Positions 48,001-58,506 of a stretch of DNA of 64,000 bases are shown in pieces. Below the pieces are notes generated by a model. That model was not told the origin of the DNA, made no database searches, and was given only the letters and a program-made list of their open reading frames with translations. Each line of letters starts with the position of its first letter. The first letter of the stretch is position 1. Source of the stretch: Cephalopachus bancanus. Lineage: Eukaryota; Chordata; Mammalia; Primates; Tarsiidae. The position numbers and the translations under genes were made by a program. The DNA is taken from contig JAPVLO010000320.1 in assembly GCA_027257055.1 (NCBI GenBank), positions 124,001 through 188,000 on the forward strand, read 5' to 3'.

Positions 48001-51000
48001 CAGTGAAAAGTAGAGTAGCTCCCAACCAAGTCCCAAAATGGTATAAGAAAGCAAAGGAAAGATGTTGATCTGAGGTTTTTATGGTGGGTATGAGGTGGGG
48101 CTGGAATGAGGATTCTCATGTGCAAGCAAAGGCCTGTGTGGCTTAGATTTTCTCCTTGTGCCAGTGGAGAGAGCACTTGGGCTTCTTGATCAACTTGTGC
48201 AGATGTGGGTAGAAAAAGAGTTGGGGATGAGGCCTCAAAACTTTCAGAGATCAAACATCAAAAAATGGAATCATACTCTTTATTACATATAGGAAGACTT
48301 TTTCCAAAACTATAGCATATTTTTACAAATATCTGAATATAATAATTCTCATTTCTCTCAGTAATCTTTTCTTCTTTGAGAGAGCACAATTTTTTCAACT
48401 GTTTTATGAAACAATGTCAAATTTTTTTAATTCTTTGTTTATCATATTAGACTTCTCAGTTTTCTGTGGGTATCATGAGAAAGCATCCACACTGAGAGCT
48501 AAACTCCATATACGTATATGAACATATGTATATATGTAGATATGCTCATATATGTATATTAGAGATGGAATCTTGCTATTTTGCTGTGGCTGGACCTGAA
48601 CTCCTGGACTCATGTGATACCCCCACCTCAGCTTCCTGAGTAGCTGGGACTACAAGCATGCACCATTTTGTCTGACTTTCAAGATGTTTTAAAATTACAT
48701 TTTTAGGATGAGCTCGGTGGCTCAGCCTGTAATCTCAGCACTTTGGGAGGCCAAGGCGAGTGGATTGCCTGAGCCTGCGGGTTCGAGACCCGCCTGGGCA
48801 AGTTGGCGAGACCTCGTCTCTACAATAAATCAAAAATTAGCCTGGTGTGGTAGCACACGCTTGTAGTTCCAGCTACTTGGAAGGTTGAGGCGGAAGGATC
48901 ACCAGAGACCAGCAGGTCGAGGCTGCAGTGGCCACGACAGTTCCACTACACTCCAGCCTGGGCAACAGAGTAAGAAACCAACTCAAAATAAATAAATAAA
49001 TAAATAAAATTACATTTTTATTTTTAATTCTCTTTGTAAATTAAAAGGATGCAAATAGTCTTCTTGGAGAAAAATTAGCAAGTAAGCTGGACTAGATTAG
49101 ATAGTTTTGTTTGGGATACACAATACATTTTATTTTAGGCTAGTGAAGTTTATAGAAATGGTGGTAAACTCAGGTAATTACTACTATTAAAACATATTAA
49201 AAGTTAACCCTTTCTTAGTATTTTAAACAATCAGCTTAAGATTTACATGTGTGACAGTTGTGTGCTAACTTCTCACTTCTATTGATTTTAGCATCTCCTT
49301 GTGACCCTGCTTTCCTCCTGGCCTGTGTTCCCTGCAATGTGATCAGCTCTGTCATTTTCCAGGATCGTTTTGACTATGGTGATCAGAAATTTCAAAACTT
49401 GATTACGTATTTTCATGAAAACTTTAAAATTATAAGCACCCCCTGGATTCAGGTAAGGTCAAGGTTCTTTTTGAATGGGTAGCAGCAATGTTCTAGTTTA
49501 TCTATTGCTCATGCTTACTTCATTCCTCTGTCCTGTTTTAAAATTTCCTAAAAATGCATATCAAACTATTGTTTTTATCTATTAGTAAGTTATTTAGCAA
49601 TAATGTGCTGAAATAAAATTTAAAACATGAAGTAAATTAGAATAGACAGAAAAAATATAATCTGAGTGTTTCATTGATAGTAAACTATTTTTTTGATAAA
49701 CCTGTTTTTCTGATGTTTTATATCTGTAAGCATGGAGGTAGTGATTTGATTTTTGTTTGTTTGTTTTTGAGTTGGAGTCTCACTCTGTCACCCAGACTGG
49801 AGTGCAGTGGCCGCTCCCGGCCACTGCGGCCTTGACCTGCTGGGCTCCAGCGATCCTTCCGCCTCAGCCTTCCAAGTAGCTGGAACTACAGGTGCACACT
49901 ACCACACCCGGCTAATTTTTTGATTTATTGTAGAGATGAGGTCTCACCAAGTTGCCCAGGTGGGTCTCGAACCCGCGGGCTCAGGCAATCCACTCACCTC
50001 AGCCTCCCAAAGTGCTGGGATTACAGGCTTAGCCACCGAGCCCAGCCAGGGGGTAGTGATTTGAAATGCATTTCTGGCCGGGTGCGATGGCTCAAGCCTG
50101 TAATCCCAATGCTTTTGGAGGCCAAAGTGAGGGGATTGCCTGAGCCCATGAATTCAAGAACAGCCTGGGCAACTTGGCAAGACCTCGTCTCTACAATAAA
50201 TCAAAAAATTAGTTGGGCATGGTAGCACACACCTGTAGCTCTGGCTACTTGGAAGGCTGAAGCAGAAGGCTTGCTTGAACCCAGCAGGTCATTGCTGGGG
50301 TAGCTGTGAGGGTGACATTACATTGCAGCCTGGGCAACGGAGTGAGACTCCAACTCAAAAAAAGAAAAAAGAAAAAAAAAAAAAAGAAATGCATTTCTTA
50401 CTATGGTACACTGTCAGACAGTGTTCACAGCCTACACTGTACAATCATTAACAACTAAAATCCTATGTAGATTATAAGGTCACCTGTAGATATCTCGAGA
50501 GAACAAATAGTCTACCCTCTCGTTTTTTTGGAGCAGAAAAGTGTAAACCAGAGCAATGAAGCATAATTTCCAAAGCAACCTAGCAAGACAATGAATGAGC
50601 TAGATATAAAATTAAGCTTTCTTGATTCTGTGTCAAGCTACCTGCCTGAATAAATTGCTTTGGTGTATGCCAAAGGTATTACATTAAAGTATTGTTTAAA
50701 ACTGAGTAGCTAAGCTCTAGGACCAAATGACTCAGAAAAAATTGCATATTCCTGAGGCTAGAAGAGGCTTAAATAATTTTTTTTAACTAAGTGATTTGAG
50801 CACTTCTTTAATATTTTGGATGGAGTGTTTATTGCAACAGAAGACTATGAAACTTCACAAATTTTTTAGAGGCATCCCCAGAAAAATATGTGTAGGGTAA
50901 CTTGACATGAACAGTGGATTCTACCTTTGATATGTCACTAGTTTGATATCTTAGATTGTAGAGAGTTACAGTTAGAAAATGAATGTGAGTGACTTTGAAG

Positions 51001-54000
51001 TTGCTTTGTGACCTGTGCATACTGTAACTCCGGCTACTTTTATCAGTGGTCTCTCCTTCTAATACAAGTGTGTCTCAGTGCAGGAAGAATGCCTTATTTA
51101 TCTGTATCTACTCAGCATATAACAAAGTATCTGTATTGGCCTGTAAATGCATGCTGAGGAAATTAATGAAGGACTCTTTCTTTTTTCAGCTCTGCAATGC
51201 TTTCCCCTTTTTACAATATTTCCCAGGAATTCACAATAAGTTACTTAAAAATATTAATGCCCAAAAGCAGTTCATTTTGGAGAAAATAAAAGAACATCAA
51301 GAAACTCTGGACACCAACAACCCTCGGGATTTTATTGACTACTTCCTGATTAGAATGGAAAAGGTAGAATGAGACCCTGATTTGTTACTTATCTTCGTGA
51401 GACTTATGACTCATAGATTTGATTTTCCTCGAAAAACTGGGATATTAAAACAAATGCTCCTTCTTAAAAATGTATTTATTGCTTATGCAAGCTATTGCTT
51501 GAGCAAACTGTGATATTTTTTAATTGTCACTGAAAAAAGGCATAGAAGGTTTTATATTTACTATGTTTTATAAAGCTGATTCTCTATTTGGGGTCAGATC
51601 ACAACACACACACAGAACATATCACGGTAAATAAAATAAGTTCTATGAATGGATGACGTAACAAACGAGGGAATAAAGAACAGATAGGAATTCAGAAAGG
51701 CTTATCTTTGGAAAAATTCTAGCAAATCTTCAGAGGTAGGTTTTAAGGAAACTCTGACTGAGATTAGCAGGGAGGGTCAAATTCGTCCTAAGAACAAAAA
51801 GTGTAGTGATCAAGTATGTGGAATTTTCAAAAAGGTTATCCTGATTGTAATTGAGAAACAGTGGTGGAATAATGACTAGTGGGGTTTGAAATAGCAATGT
51901 GGTTTGGGTGGGTAGGTCTGGAGGCTTAAATGAGAAACTTAGATATAATAAAATAAATAGTAGATGGTGAAATTGGCAGTGATTAGCAGACATGATTTAA
52001 TAAATATTACGTTTGAAAGATTGCAAATGGAGTGACTGGCTCTAGTGAGTGAGAAAGTGAGACATCAGAAAGTCCTGCCAGTGTGTAGCTCTGATTATAA
52101 TTTAACAATTTGAAGGATTTCTAACAATTCATGTAACTTTTTCTTCAGCGATAGGATTCTTTATTATCTGGCTTAATTTTCTAGGTACCAATTAAACATT
52201 TTTCTGTGATCTAAAGAGATTTTTATTTCTCAAATAATTTAACATATCATTTCTAGGAAAAACACAATCAACAATCAGAATTTACCATTGACAACTTGGT
52301 CATTACCACATGGGATATCTTTAGTGCAGGAACAGAGACAACAAGCACCACCCTGAGATATGGACTCTTGCTCCTGCTGAAGCACCCTGAGGTCTCAGGT
52401 ATGATCATAGATAATGGGCAGGTAAAATTCCAGATAGAAATTGGAAGGCACTGAAGCCACCCCACCTTTCACCTGCCTAGATAATGTACATGAATATTTA
52501 TCATCATTAGTACATCTACTTATCATTGAATGGACTCAATTCAAATTAGATCATAGTATAAAAGAATAACAAGCCAGGCTCGGTGGCTCAGCCTATAATC
52601 CCACGCCTTGGGAAGCTGAGGTGAGTGGGTTGCCTGAGCCCGCGGGTTCGAGACCCGCCTGGGCAACTTGGTGAGACCTCATCTCTACAATAAATCAAAA
52701 ATGAGGCGGGTGTGGTAGCGCGCACCTGTACTGCCAGCTACTTGGAAGGCTGAAGCAGAAAGATCACCGGAGCCCAGCAGGTCGAGGTTGTGGTGGCCAG
52801 GAGCGGCCACTGCACTCCAGTCTGGGCGACAGAGTGAGATTCCAACTAAAAAAAAAAAAAGAATAACAAAATGTGAAGGAGAAAGAGAGATCTCAAGGGA
52901 AGAAGTAATTATTCTTTTTGCTCTGGGGTAGTATCCTTGACTTGCATTGGACCAGATGCAGAAACAGAGTTGTCTTAGAATATGGGAAGAACCAACCTTC
53001 CTCATTCTCTCAAGAGGACTTACTTGACATGCCTTTCATGTCCAGATAAATATATTTTTGTCAAAAGATATTTCTACCCAAACACATTTGCAATGTAGTG
53101 ATTCACGCAGCAAATTATACTCCTTCATCAAAAAGACTCACTCTCCATTTATAGAGCCATTTAAAAATAGTTCATAATTTACCCTCTTAGATAAACACAT
53201 TTTCTCTCAAACATAACTTCTCTTTCAGATACAAGTTCTCTCTTTTTTTTTTATTATTGAGTCCTCATCTATGACGATGTTTCCATTATTACTATGGAAT
53301 GTTTTGTGAATTGATGCACGGAGACATTTTCTTCTTATTTATGTCAATTGCTTTAGGGGGTACAAATACTTTTGAGTTACATGGTTGTATCGTATAGTGG
53401 TGAAGACTAGGTATTAAGGGTACCCACCATTCCCGCCTATCTAGCTTGTACCAGCGGGTGATTTTTCAGTCCCACAGACCCTTTTCCCCTCTTCCCTCTA
53501 AGTCTTCAATGTCTATTCAAGACATTTTTAGTATAATTAATGAAAAACCTCATGAAGTTTAGACCTACATCAGCACAAAGTATTTTCAGTTTTTTAAGGT
53601 CTTTCTGCTCTCCCAGTACAAATAGGAGATGCTTTTCAAATAGTGCAATTTGGAAGCATAGCTTCATAATTCCTTACTAGTACACTTTGAGAGACACCTT
53701 GCCTCTGTGTTTTCTCACACGACACATTCTCTTGGCCAAATAACCTCCCTAACTCATAAAAGACTTAATCTTTATGTGATTTTGACTTGAAGTAATATAT
53801 AACATTTTTCTACAAACCGTTAATTCCCATGCACCTTGCAAAAACCCTTCACATGTCATATTTTCCTCTCACTTCCCTTTTTATTTTCCATTTGCATTTT
53901 TTTCTGATTTCTGTCTATATGTATTTTCCTTATCTTCTTTCCATCTTTATCCTTTACAGTGCTATTCTACTGAGCATTCTGATTTTATAATTAGTTCCTG

Positions 54001-54800
54001 AACACTTTGCATCATCATTTTCTTCTAGATGAAACTCCAGCTTCTCAACAGGAGAAGATGAAATTTAAAATGTGTCTGAAATTCCTAACTTTTTCTTCTT
54101 TATTGCTATTAAACTTCAAAATTTTCACGTGCTCCATTACAAAGACACATTCTTCAGGTAGCTGATAAGCACCATTCAACCAAATTAGCAGCATGGCATT
54201 GCTACTTCAGAAAATAGCCTATAGCTCTATCAATCAGTAGTGGTTTCAGAGTCAAGCTCTACTAACAGGCAGCTGTGTAACCTCAGTCTCATGACTACCT
54301 CTCCATACTTCTGGCTCCTTATCTATTTAGGAGGAATAATATGGGAAAGACCACAGTGTCCTTAGGAAATACATTTGCTTCTCTGGAGCTGTTTCTTGTA
54401 AAATATAAAAAATAATACCCAGCTGGGCTCGGTGGCTCAGGCTGTAATCTCGCGCCTTTGGGAGGCTGAGGTGAGTGGATTGCCTGAGACCGTGGGTTCG
54501 AGACCCTCCCGGGCAGCGAGACCTCATCTCTACAATAAATCAAAAAACCAGCCGGGCGTGGTAGTGCATGCCTGTAATTCCGGCTACTTGGAAGGCTGAG
54601 GCGGAAGGATCTCCGGAGCCCAGCAGGTCGAGGCTGCGGTGGCCAGGAGCGGCCACTGCACTCCAGTCTGGGCAACAGAGTGAGACTCCAACTCAAAAAT
54701 AAATAAATAAATACATAAATAAATAAATAATAGGCTGCGGTGGCCAGGAGCAGCCACTGCACTCCAGTCTGGGCAACAGAGTGAGACTCCAACTCAAAAA

Positions 54801-54852
<52 letters not shown>

Positions 54853-55585
54853 ACCCACCACACAGCACTTTTCTTTTTAGGAATTATAAGGTAATATAAT
54901 GAATAGTGGAGCGTGTCTGTCATATATTACCTTCTAAATTAATGTTAACGTCTTATTTTTCTGATTAGAATCAACTGAAAATATTATTGTATTGTACTTT
55001 GTGTTAAGAATTTCATGTGATAGATAGTTCTTACCCTCTTGATACTTACAGATTTAAGAAAAACCTGGCATACACAAAGTAATTAAATTATATGGCTTTT
55101 CATGAGTCTTCAAGATCCCAGATTCTTGAGTCTATCAAGAAAAAAATACATCAAATAGAGAGATTAAGAGTTGAGAAATGAATTTTATGGTTCAATTGTA
55201 TCTTATAGTTAAGTCTCAACTGAGCTTCCGTTTGCCAGAAAATGAAAACCTTGTTTCTTTTTTTTTTCCTCTTATGACATAACATAATTACTTCGTTTTC
55301 CTATCTCCAACCACAATGTGACAATGATTATGGGAACAAAGCAAGGGTACTTCAAGTGTTTTTCATTTCATGTAAATTCTGATTCCTGCCTTGCCAGCTA
55401 AAGTCCGGGAAGAGATTGACCATGTAGTTGGCAGAGACCGGAGCCCCCGAATGCAGGACAGGAGCCGCATGCCCTACACAGATGCCGTGATTCATGAGAT
55501 CCAAAGATACATTGATCTTGTCCCCATCAATGTACCCCATACCGTGACTCAGGACATTCAGTTCAGAGAATATCTTATTCCAAAG
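32898..55585 (+). CDS. CYP2C: Cytochrome P450 family 2 subfamily C gene, exons 1-7 (3' end outside window)
   Basis: Microsomal haem monooxygenase that would oxidise drugs, fatty acids and other lipophilic substrates in the endoplasmic reticulum with electrons from P450 reductase. Seven exons join without a frame break: 32898-33065, 37375-37537, 38976-39125, 49292-49452, 51190-51363, 52257-52398 and 55398-55585 (168, 163, 150, 161, 174, 142, 188 bases). This is the CYP2C exon plan; only exon 5 differs, by 3 bases. Visible landmarks are the N-terminal anchor, the KLPPGP hinge, WKQTR in helix C, AGTETT in helix I and EIQR (ExxR) in helix K. All introns are GT-AG. The haem-binding FxxGxRxCxG loop belongs to exon 9 and is not in the window. 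The 382 codons seen compare with about 490 in a whole CYP2C. The protein resembles CYP2C8/2C18 in places ([13 protein letters not shown]) but differs throughout; a CYP2C76-type gene is possible, not proved. No disabling mutation is seen. Confidence 0.93.
33680..34207 (-). mobile_element. Inverted 5' piece of a twin-primed L1
   Basis: Reverse L1 ORF2 3' sequence. At 34207/34208 it flips to the plus strand. GAAAATGTGAAAAGTAGA (33662-33679) and GAAAATGTCAAAAGTAGA (35115-35132) bound the whole unit, so both pieces arrived together. Confidence 0.8.
34208..35114 (+). mobile_element. 3' piece of the twin-primed L1
   Basis: Plus-strand L1 from GTGCAAACTAATACAACCTC to the tail CCACATCTTTATACTCAAAT. 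It starts within about 10 bases of the point where the inverted piece leaves off. An Alu splits it at 34580-34866. Confidence 0.8.
34580..34866 (+). mobile_element. Alu in the twin-primed L1
   Basis: GGCTGGGCTCCGTGGCTCAG to CCAACTCAAAACAAAAG. AAATACTACACAT before and AAATACACAT after it agree with the L1 text being split. Confidence 0.92.
37375..37537 (+). CDS. CYP2C: CYP2C exon 2
   Basis: Starts after a pyrimidine-rich acceptor (tctttttccag) and encodes [17 protein letters not shown], then [20 protein letters not shown], strongly conserved in CYP2C around helices A-B. The 163-base length equals the family value and leaves phase 1. The donor is TTAG|gtatat, which matches the consensus poorly after position +3. 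The tail [12 protein letters not shown] lies in the B-C loop (substrate recognition site 1) and is the most divergent part of the exon compared with human CYP2Cs. Confidence 0.92.
37538..38975 (+). other. CYP2C intron 2 (about 1.4 kb)
   Basis: GT-AG intron with a two-copy 42-base tandem repeat (38018-38100). The rest has no recognised repeat or gene, though the part around 38200-38640 has an LTR-like feel I cannot confirm. Confidence 0.8.
38018..38100 (+). repeat. 42-base tandem duplication, two copies
   Basis: AAAGCATAAGAATATTTAAA plus TACCAAGCACAAAACAAA occurs at 38021 and again at 38063. Confidence 0.9.
38976..39125 (+). CDS. CYP2C: CYP2C exon 3: helix C WxxxR
   Basis: 150 bases, entered in phase 1 after tccttatag. 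It encodes [20 protein letters not shown], followed by [20 protein letters not shown]. The W and R of WKQTR normally contact a haem propionate. The donor is AACG|gtgcac, a weak 5' splice site (positions +4 to +6 are all off consensus). The intron that follows is the largest complete one here, about 10.2 kb, and is mostly L1 and Alu. Confidence 0.92.
39850..42230 (-). mobile_element. L1, reversed 5' part
   Basis: Reverse L1 from mid ORF2 (GAACCAGCTTTTTGTTTTG) through the endonuclease region to the ORF1 coiled-coil region (about 41930-42140). At 42231 the L1 sequence turns to the plus strand. 39126-39849, the start of intron 3, holds no recognised element. Confidence 0.8.
40690..40972 (-). mobile_element. 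Alu
   Basis: Reverse Alu: GAATTGGAGTCTCACTCTGT to GAGCCTCCAAGCCTGGCC, inside the reversed L1. Confidence 0.9.
42231..44325 (+). mobile_element. L1, 3' part from the reverse transcriptase to the tail
   Basis: Plus-strand ORF2 starting at CACCCCTCCTGTTCAATATT ([17 protein letters not shown]), with the catalytic YADD changed to FTDDM, then the 3' end GTAGCCCACATCTTTAAAG. About 0.9 kb of ORF2 is missing between this and the reversed part. A 55-base RT patch is repeated at 43184-43240. Confidence 0.85.
44326..44612 (+). mobile_element. Alu in the L1 tail
   Basis: GCCGGGCTCAGTGGCTCAGC to CCAACTCAAAAAATTAAAAA. It landed in the A-rich end of the L1. 44613-44929 is AT-rich with no gene. Confidence 0.93.
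44930..47330 (-). mobile_element. 5'-truncated L1
   Basis: Reversed 3' UTR (ACTACATAAGTAGGCTGAAT) and ORF2, decayed, ending near the RT region (CATCCCAGGAATGAAACCCA). 47331-48555 has no gene; only an AC repeat. Confidence 0.85.
47936..47962 (+). repeat. (AC)n microsatellite
   Basis: About 13 AC units with one G interruption, in intron 3. Confidence 0.92.
48556..48680 (-). mobile_element. Old Alu monomer (FLAM-like)
   Basis: AGAGATGGAATCTTGCTATT, CTCCTGGACTCATGTGATAC and TGAGTAGCTGGGACTACAAG match a left-arm monomer in reverse. Confidence 0.7.
48706..49005 (+). mobile_element. Alu
   Basis: GAGCTCGGTGGCTCAGCCTG to CCAACTCAAAATAAATAAAT. AAAATTACATTTTTA flanks it exactly (48691-48705 and 49006-49020). 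Confidence 0.95.
49292..49452 (+). CDS. CYP2C: CYP2C exon 4
   Basis: 161 bases between a tttag acceptor and a strong donor (TCAG|gtaagg). It encodes [20 protein letters not shown], then [18 protein letters not shown] and ends STPWIQ. The CDP and PCNVI blocks and the closing PWIQ are hallmarks of this exon in CYP2C. Exons 1-4 add up to 642 coding bases, so exon 5 begins in phase 0. Confidence 0.93.
49750..50051 (-). mobile_element. Alu, left member of an inverted pair
   Basis: Reverse Alu in intron 4. GGTAGTGATTTGA flanks it exactly (49737-49749 and 50052-50064). Confidence 0.95.
50076..50385 (+). mobile_element. Alu, right member of an inverted pair
   Basis: GGCCGGGTGCGATGGCTCAA to an A-rich tail. 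GAAATGCATTTCT flanks it exactly (50063-50075 and 50386-50398). 50399-51189, the rest of intron 4, has no named feature. Confidence 0.95.
51190..51363 (+). CDS. CYP2C: CYP2C exon 5, one codon short
   Basis: Encodes [20 protein letters not shown], then [20 protein letters not shown] and ends in RMEK. The acceptor is ttttttcag and the donor GAAG|gtagaa. Human CYP2C exon 5 is 177 bases; this one is 174. Aligning on the flanking CN and YFPG blocks puts the missing residue between LCNAF and YFPG, near the F-helix/F-G loop start, where substrate recognition site 2 lies. The loss is in frame, so the exon remains usable. Confidence 0.92.
52257..52398 (+). CDS. CYP2C: CYP2C exon 6: helix I oxygen-activation motif
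   Basis: 142 bases, acceptor ttctag, donor TCAG|gtatga. It encodes [20 protein letters not shown], then [20 protein letters not shown] and KHPEVS. AGTETT is the helix I signature whose acid/threonine pair takes part in proton delivery to bound oxygen. The residues TTWDIFS in front of it replace the AAD(L/M)xG-like sequence of human CYP2Cs; the tryptophan is unusual and sits near substrate recognition site 4. Confidence 0.93.
52573..52857 (+). mobile_element. Alu
   Basis: GCCAGGCTCGGTGGCTCAGC to an A-run in intron 6. AAAGAATAACAA flanks it (52561-52572 and 52858-52869). Intron 5 (51364-52256) holds no repeat I recognise. Confidence 0.95.
53332..53530 (-). mobile_element. L1MA-type 3' end
   Basis: TGTCAATTGCTTTAGGGGGT, GTATAGTGGTGAAGACTAGG and TCTAAGTCTTCAATGTCTAT are a reversed L1MA 3' end, like the piece at 11755-12009. 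53531-54409 has nothing I can name. Confidence 0.65.
54422..54845 (+). mobile_element. Alu with a duplicated 3' end and (AAAT)n tail
   Basis: Full Alu, then an (AAAT) tail, then a second copy of the last 65 or so bases (GGCTGCGGTGGCCAGGAGCA to CCAACTC) and a longer (AAAT) tail. AAATAATACCCA flanks the whole (54410-54421 and 54846-54857). 54858-55397 has no other feature. Confidence 0.93.
55398..55585 (+). CDS. CYP2C: CYP2C exon 7: helix K ExxR
   Basis: 188 bases, acceptor ttgccag, donor AAAG|gtgaga. It encodes [17 protein letters not shown], then [19 protein letters not shown] and ends YLIPK. EIQR is the ExxR motif that forms the structural salt bridge with the meander. INVPHTV after it corresponds to substrate recognition site 5. 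Exon 8 would start with the GTT block after LIPK; I found nothing like it in the remaining 8.4 kb. Confidence 0.93.
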
Positions 55586-58506
55586 GTGAGACTTGTTTTA
55601 TTTATACTCTTCCTTCAGATTTTTAGGCAATCAATCATCACAGTAGTAGAACTATAGATTATGTAAACCTCCACACTAGTGGCATAATTTTAACTCAGGC
55701 ATTTCATTCTATGACTGCATAATTCTTGGCTTCCAGTTTGTTGATACAATTGTCCAAATATGACAGCTTTTAAAGTCTCATATAATATTCAGTACATACA
55801 TTCATAGCGTCACATTTCTGATTGTCCATTAACCCAATCTGCTTTTCATTTCCTTGCTTTCCAGTGTATATTTTATTAGTCTTAACCAACTAATCATATT
55901 TTATATCCCCACCTCCCTCCCATCTATTACACATACTTGTATAAATGCAATTTAAAAGCCTTTTCCTCCCTGCCTGCCTTTGGGTTACTGATCCTTGCTG
56001 GAAGAGACCACGTAGCCCAGCTGGTTGACATTATGATCAAACCCACGTGTTGGTACACCTTTCACAAATGCCACATGTATTTTCAATTGTACCCAACAAT
56101 TCCGCTTTACAACCTAACTCAACTTGCTTCACCATGCTACGTGATGAATTTAAACCTTCAACTCTCTTCCAGCTCCCCACTCTCCATTATCTTCTTTTTA
56201 CCAGGTGACCTGTCCCTGCACCTGACAGAGAAAAATAGAGCCATTTGAAAGGAGTTTCCTTAATTATCCTCCAGAATACTTACACACTTAGCTACATCCC
56301 TATCCTTTGAATTCTCTTTCATGCCATTGTGATAGAAGAGCTCTCCTTTGATGTAATATAAACCATTCTACCAGCTCATGGATTCCTTTTCTCTCATTTT
56401 TTCATGGATCCTCTTCCAATGATAATTTCTTCTTTCTTCTTAATATTCATCCTCTTTCTCCCTCCTGGGTCCTTTTCATCAGCATTTCAACATGTTCAAT
56501 TCTCTTTTTGAAATTTATGATTGACACAAAAATGATTATACATTTTTATGGAGTACAATATGATGTTTTGATACATGTATAAGATGTATAATTATTAAAT
56601 CAGAGTAGTTAGCATATCCATCACCTTAATCATTTAGTATTTCTTTGTGGTGTGAGCATTCAAAGTATATAATCGAAGAAATCAGTATGTCAAATATATA
56701 ATACATTATCGTCAACTCTCATCCAACTACTACTATGCGATAAAACACCAAAAGTTATTTCTTCTAACTGTAATTTTATGCCTGTTGACCAATCTCTCAC
56801 CATCTCTTCCTCCACCTTCCTCCCCATTCCCTGGTAGACACTATTCTAACCTATGTCTATGAAAACACATTTTAGATTTCACATATGAGTGAGATCACAA
56901 GGTATTTGTCTTTCTGTGCCTGGCTTTTCACCTACTGTGATGTCCTTCATGTTCATCCATGTTGCTCAAAATGACAAGACTTCCTTTCTCTTTATGATTG
57001 AATAGTATTCCATTGTGTATATATATCACATTTTTCCATTCATCTGTTGATGAACATCTGGGTTGATTTCTTATCCTGGCTGTTCTGAACAGTGCTGCAA
57101 TAAACATAGAAGTATATATATTTCTTTGACAGGCTGATTTCTTTGATTATATACCCAGTAGTGGGCTTGCTGGATCATATGGTAGTTTTATTTTTTTATT
57201 TTGCCTGAACTGATTTATGTTCCCATCAACAGTGTGTAAGGATTCTTTTTCTCCACATATTGTTCAACACTTGTTATCCTTTGATTTTTTTTTATAGTAA
57301 TCATTCTGACTGGAGTGAGGCGCTATATCATTGTGGTTTTATTTGTGATTAGTCGAATTGACCTTATTTTCATGTATGTGTTTGCTATTTCTGTCTTTTT
57401 TGAGAAATATAAATATATTCAGCTCTTTTGCCATTTTTAAATTTTTGCTCTTGTGCTGAGCTATTTGAATCCCATATATTTTTAATATTAACAACTTATC
57501 AGACATGTAGTTTGCAGATATATTCTCCCATTCTATAGTTCATCTTTTTGCTCTATTAATTATTTCTTTTCCTGTAGGAAGCTGTTTAGTTTGATGTAGT
57601 CTCATGTGTTGTGTTCGCTTATGTTGCCTATGCTTTTGAGGCTTTATTTTAATAATTCTTGCCTAGACCAATGTCATGGATCTTCTTTCCTATGTTTTCT
57701 TAGAGTAGTTCTATCATTTCAGGTATTACATTTAAATATTTTATTCATTTTAAGTTAATTTTGTATGTGGTGAAAGATAAGAGTCTAATTCTTCTGCATG
57801 TGAATACCTAATGCTTTCAGCAACAGTTATTAAAGAAACTTTATTTTCCCCATTGTGTATACTTGGCACTTTCTGCCTATTTTGAAATTCTCTTGTTACT
57901 TTTTTTTTCTGATTTCTTGAGTTGCAATGTTAGGTTGTTTATTTGAGATTTGTATTCTCTTTAACTACTATAGCCTTTTCTTTCACTACTGCTTTTGCTG
58001 TCTTTCATAGAATTTGGTATGCTGTGTTTTTATTATCAATTATCTCAAGAAATTTTAACATTTTCATGGACTCATTGGTTGTTTCGGAGCATGCTGTTAT
58101 ATTTCATGTATTTGCATAGTTTTCTAAGTTCTTTTTACTTTCTAGTTTTATTGCATTATGGTCAAAGCAAATACTTGAATTGATATCAATTTTTAAATAT
58201 TTATTGAAACTTGTCTGGTTCTATACTACATGATCTATCCTGGTGAATGTTTCATGTGCTGTTAAATACAATATGTATTCTATTGGGTGGAATGTTTTGT
58301 GTATGTTTGCTAAATTCATTTGGTCAAGGATACAATTTAACGTCACCATTTTGATTTTTTTTTTTTTTTTGATCTAGATGATCTGTCCATTGATAAAAGT
58401 GGAATATTAAATTATCCTACTATTATTGTATTGAAGTCTATCTTTCCCTTTAGGTCTATTAATATTTTCTTTCTATATTTAGGTACTCTGACATTGGGTA
58501 TGTATA

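Noticed and set aside
54319..54923. 180-codon minus-strand frame with a repetitive Tyr/Leu/Phe/Ile start
   Set aside because: It is the reverse of the (AAAT) tail and the Alu; such frames are common antisense-Alu artefacts.
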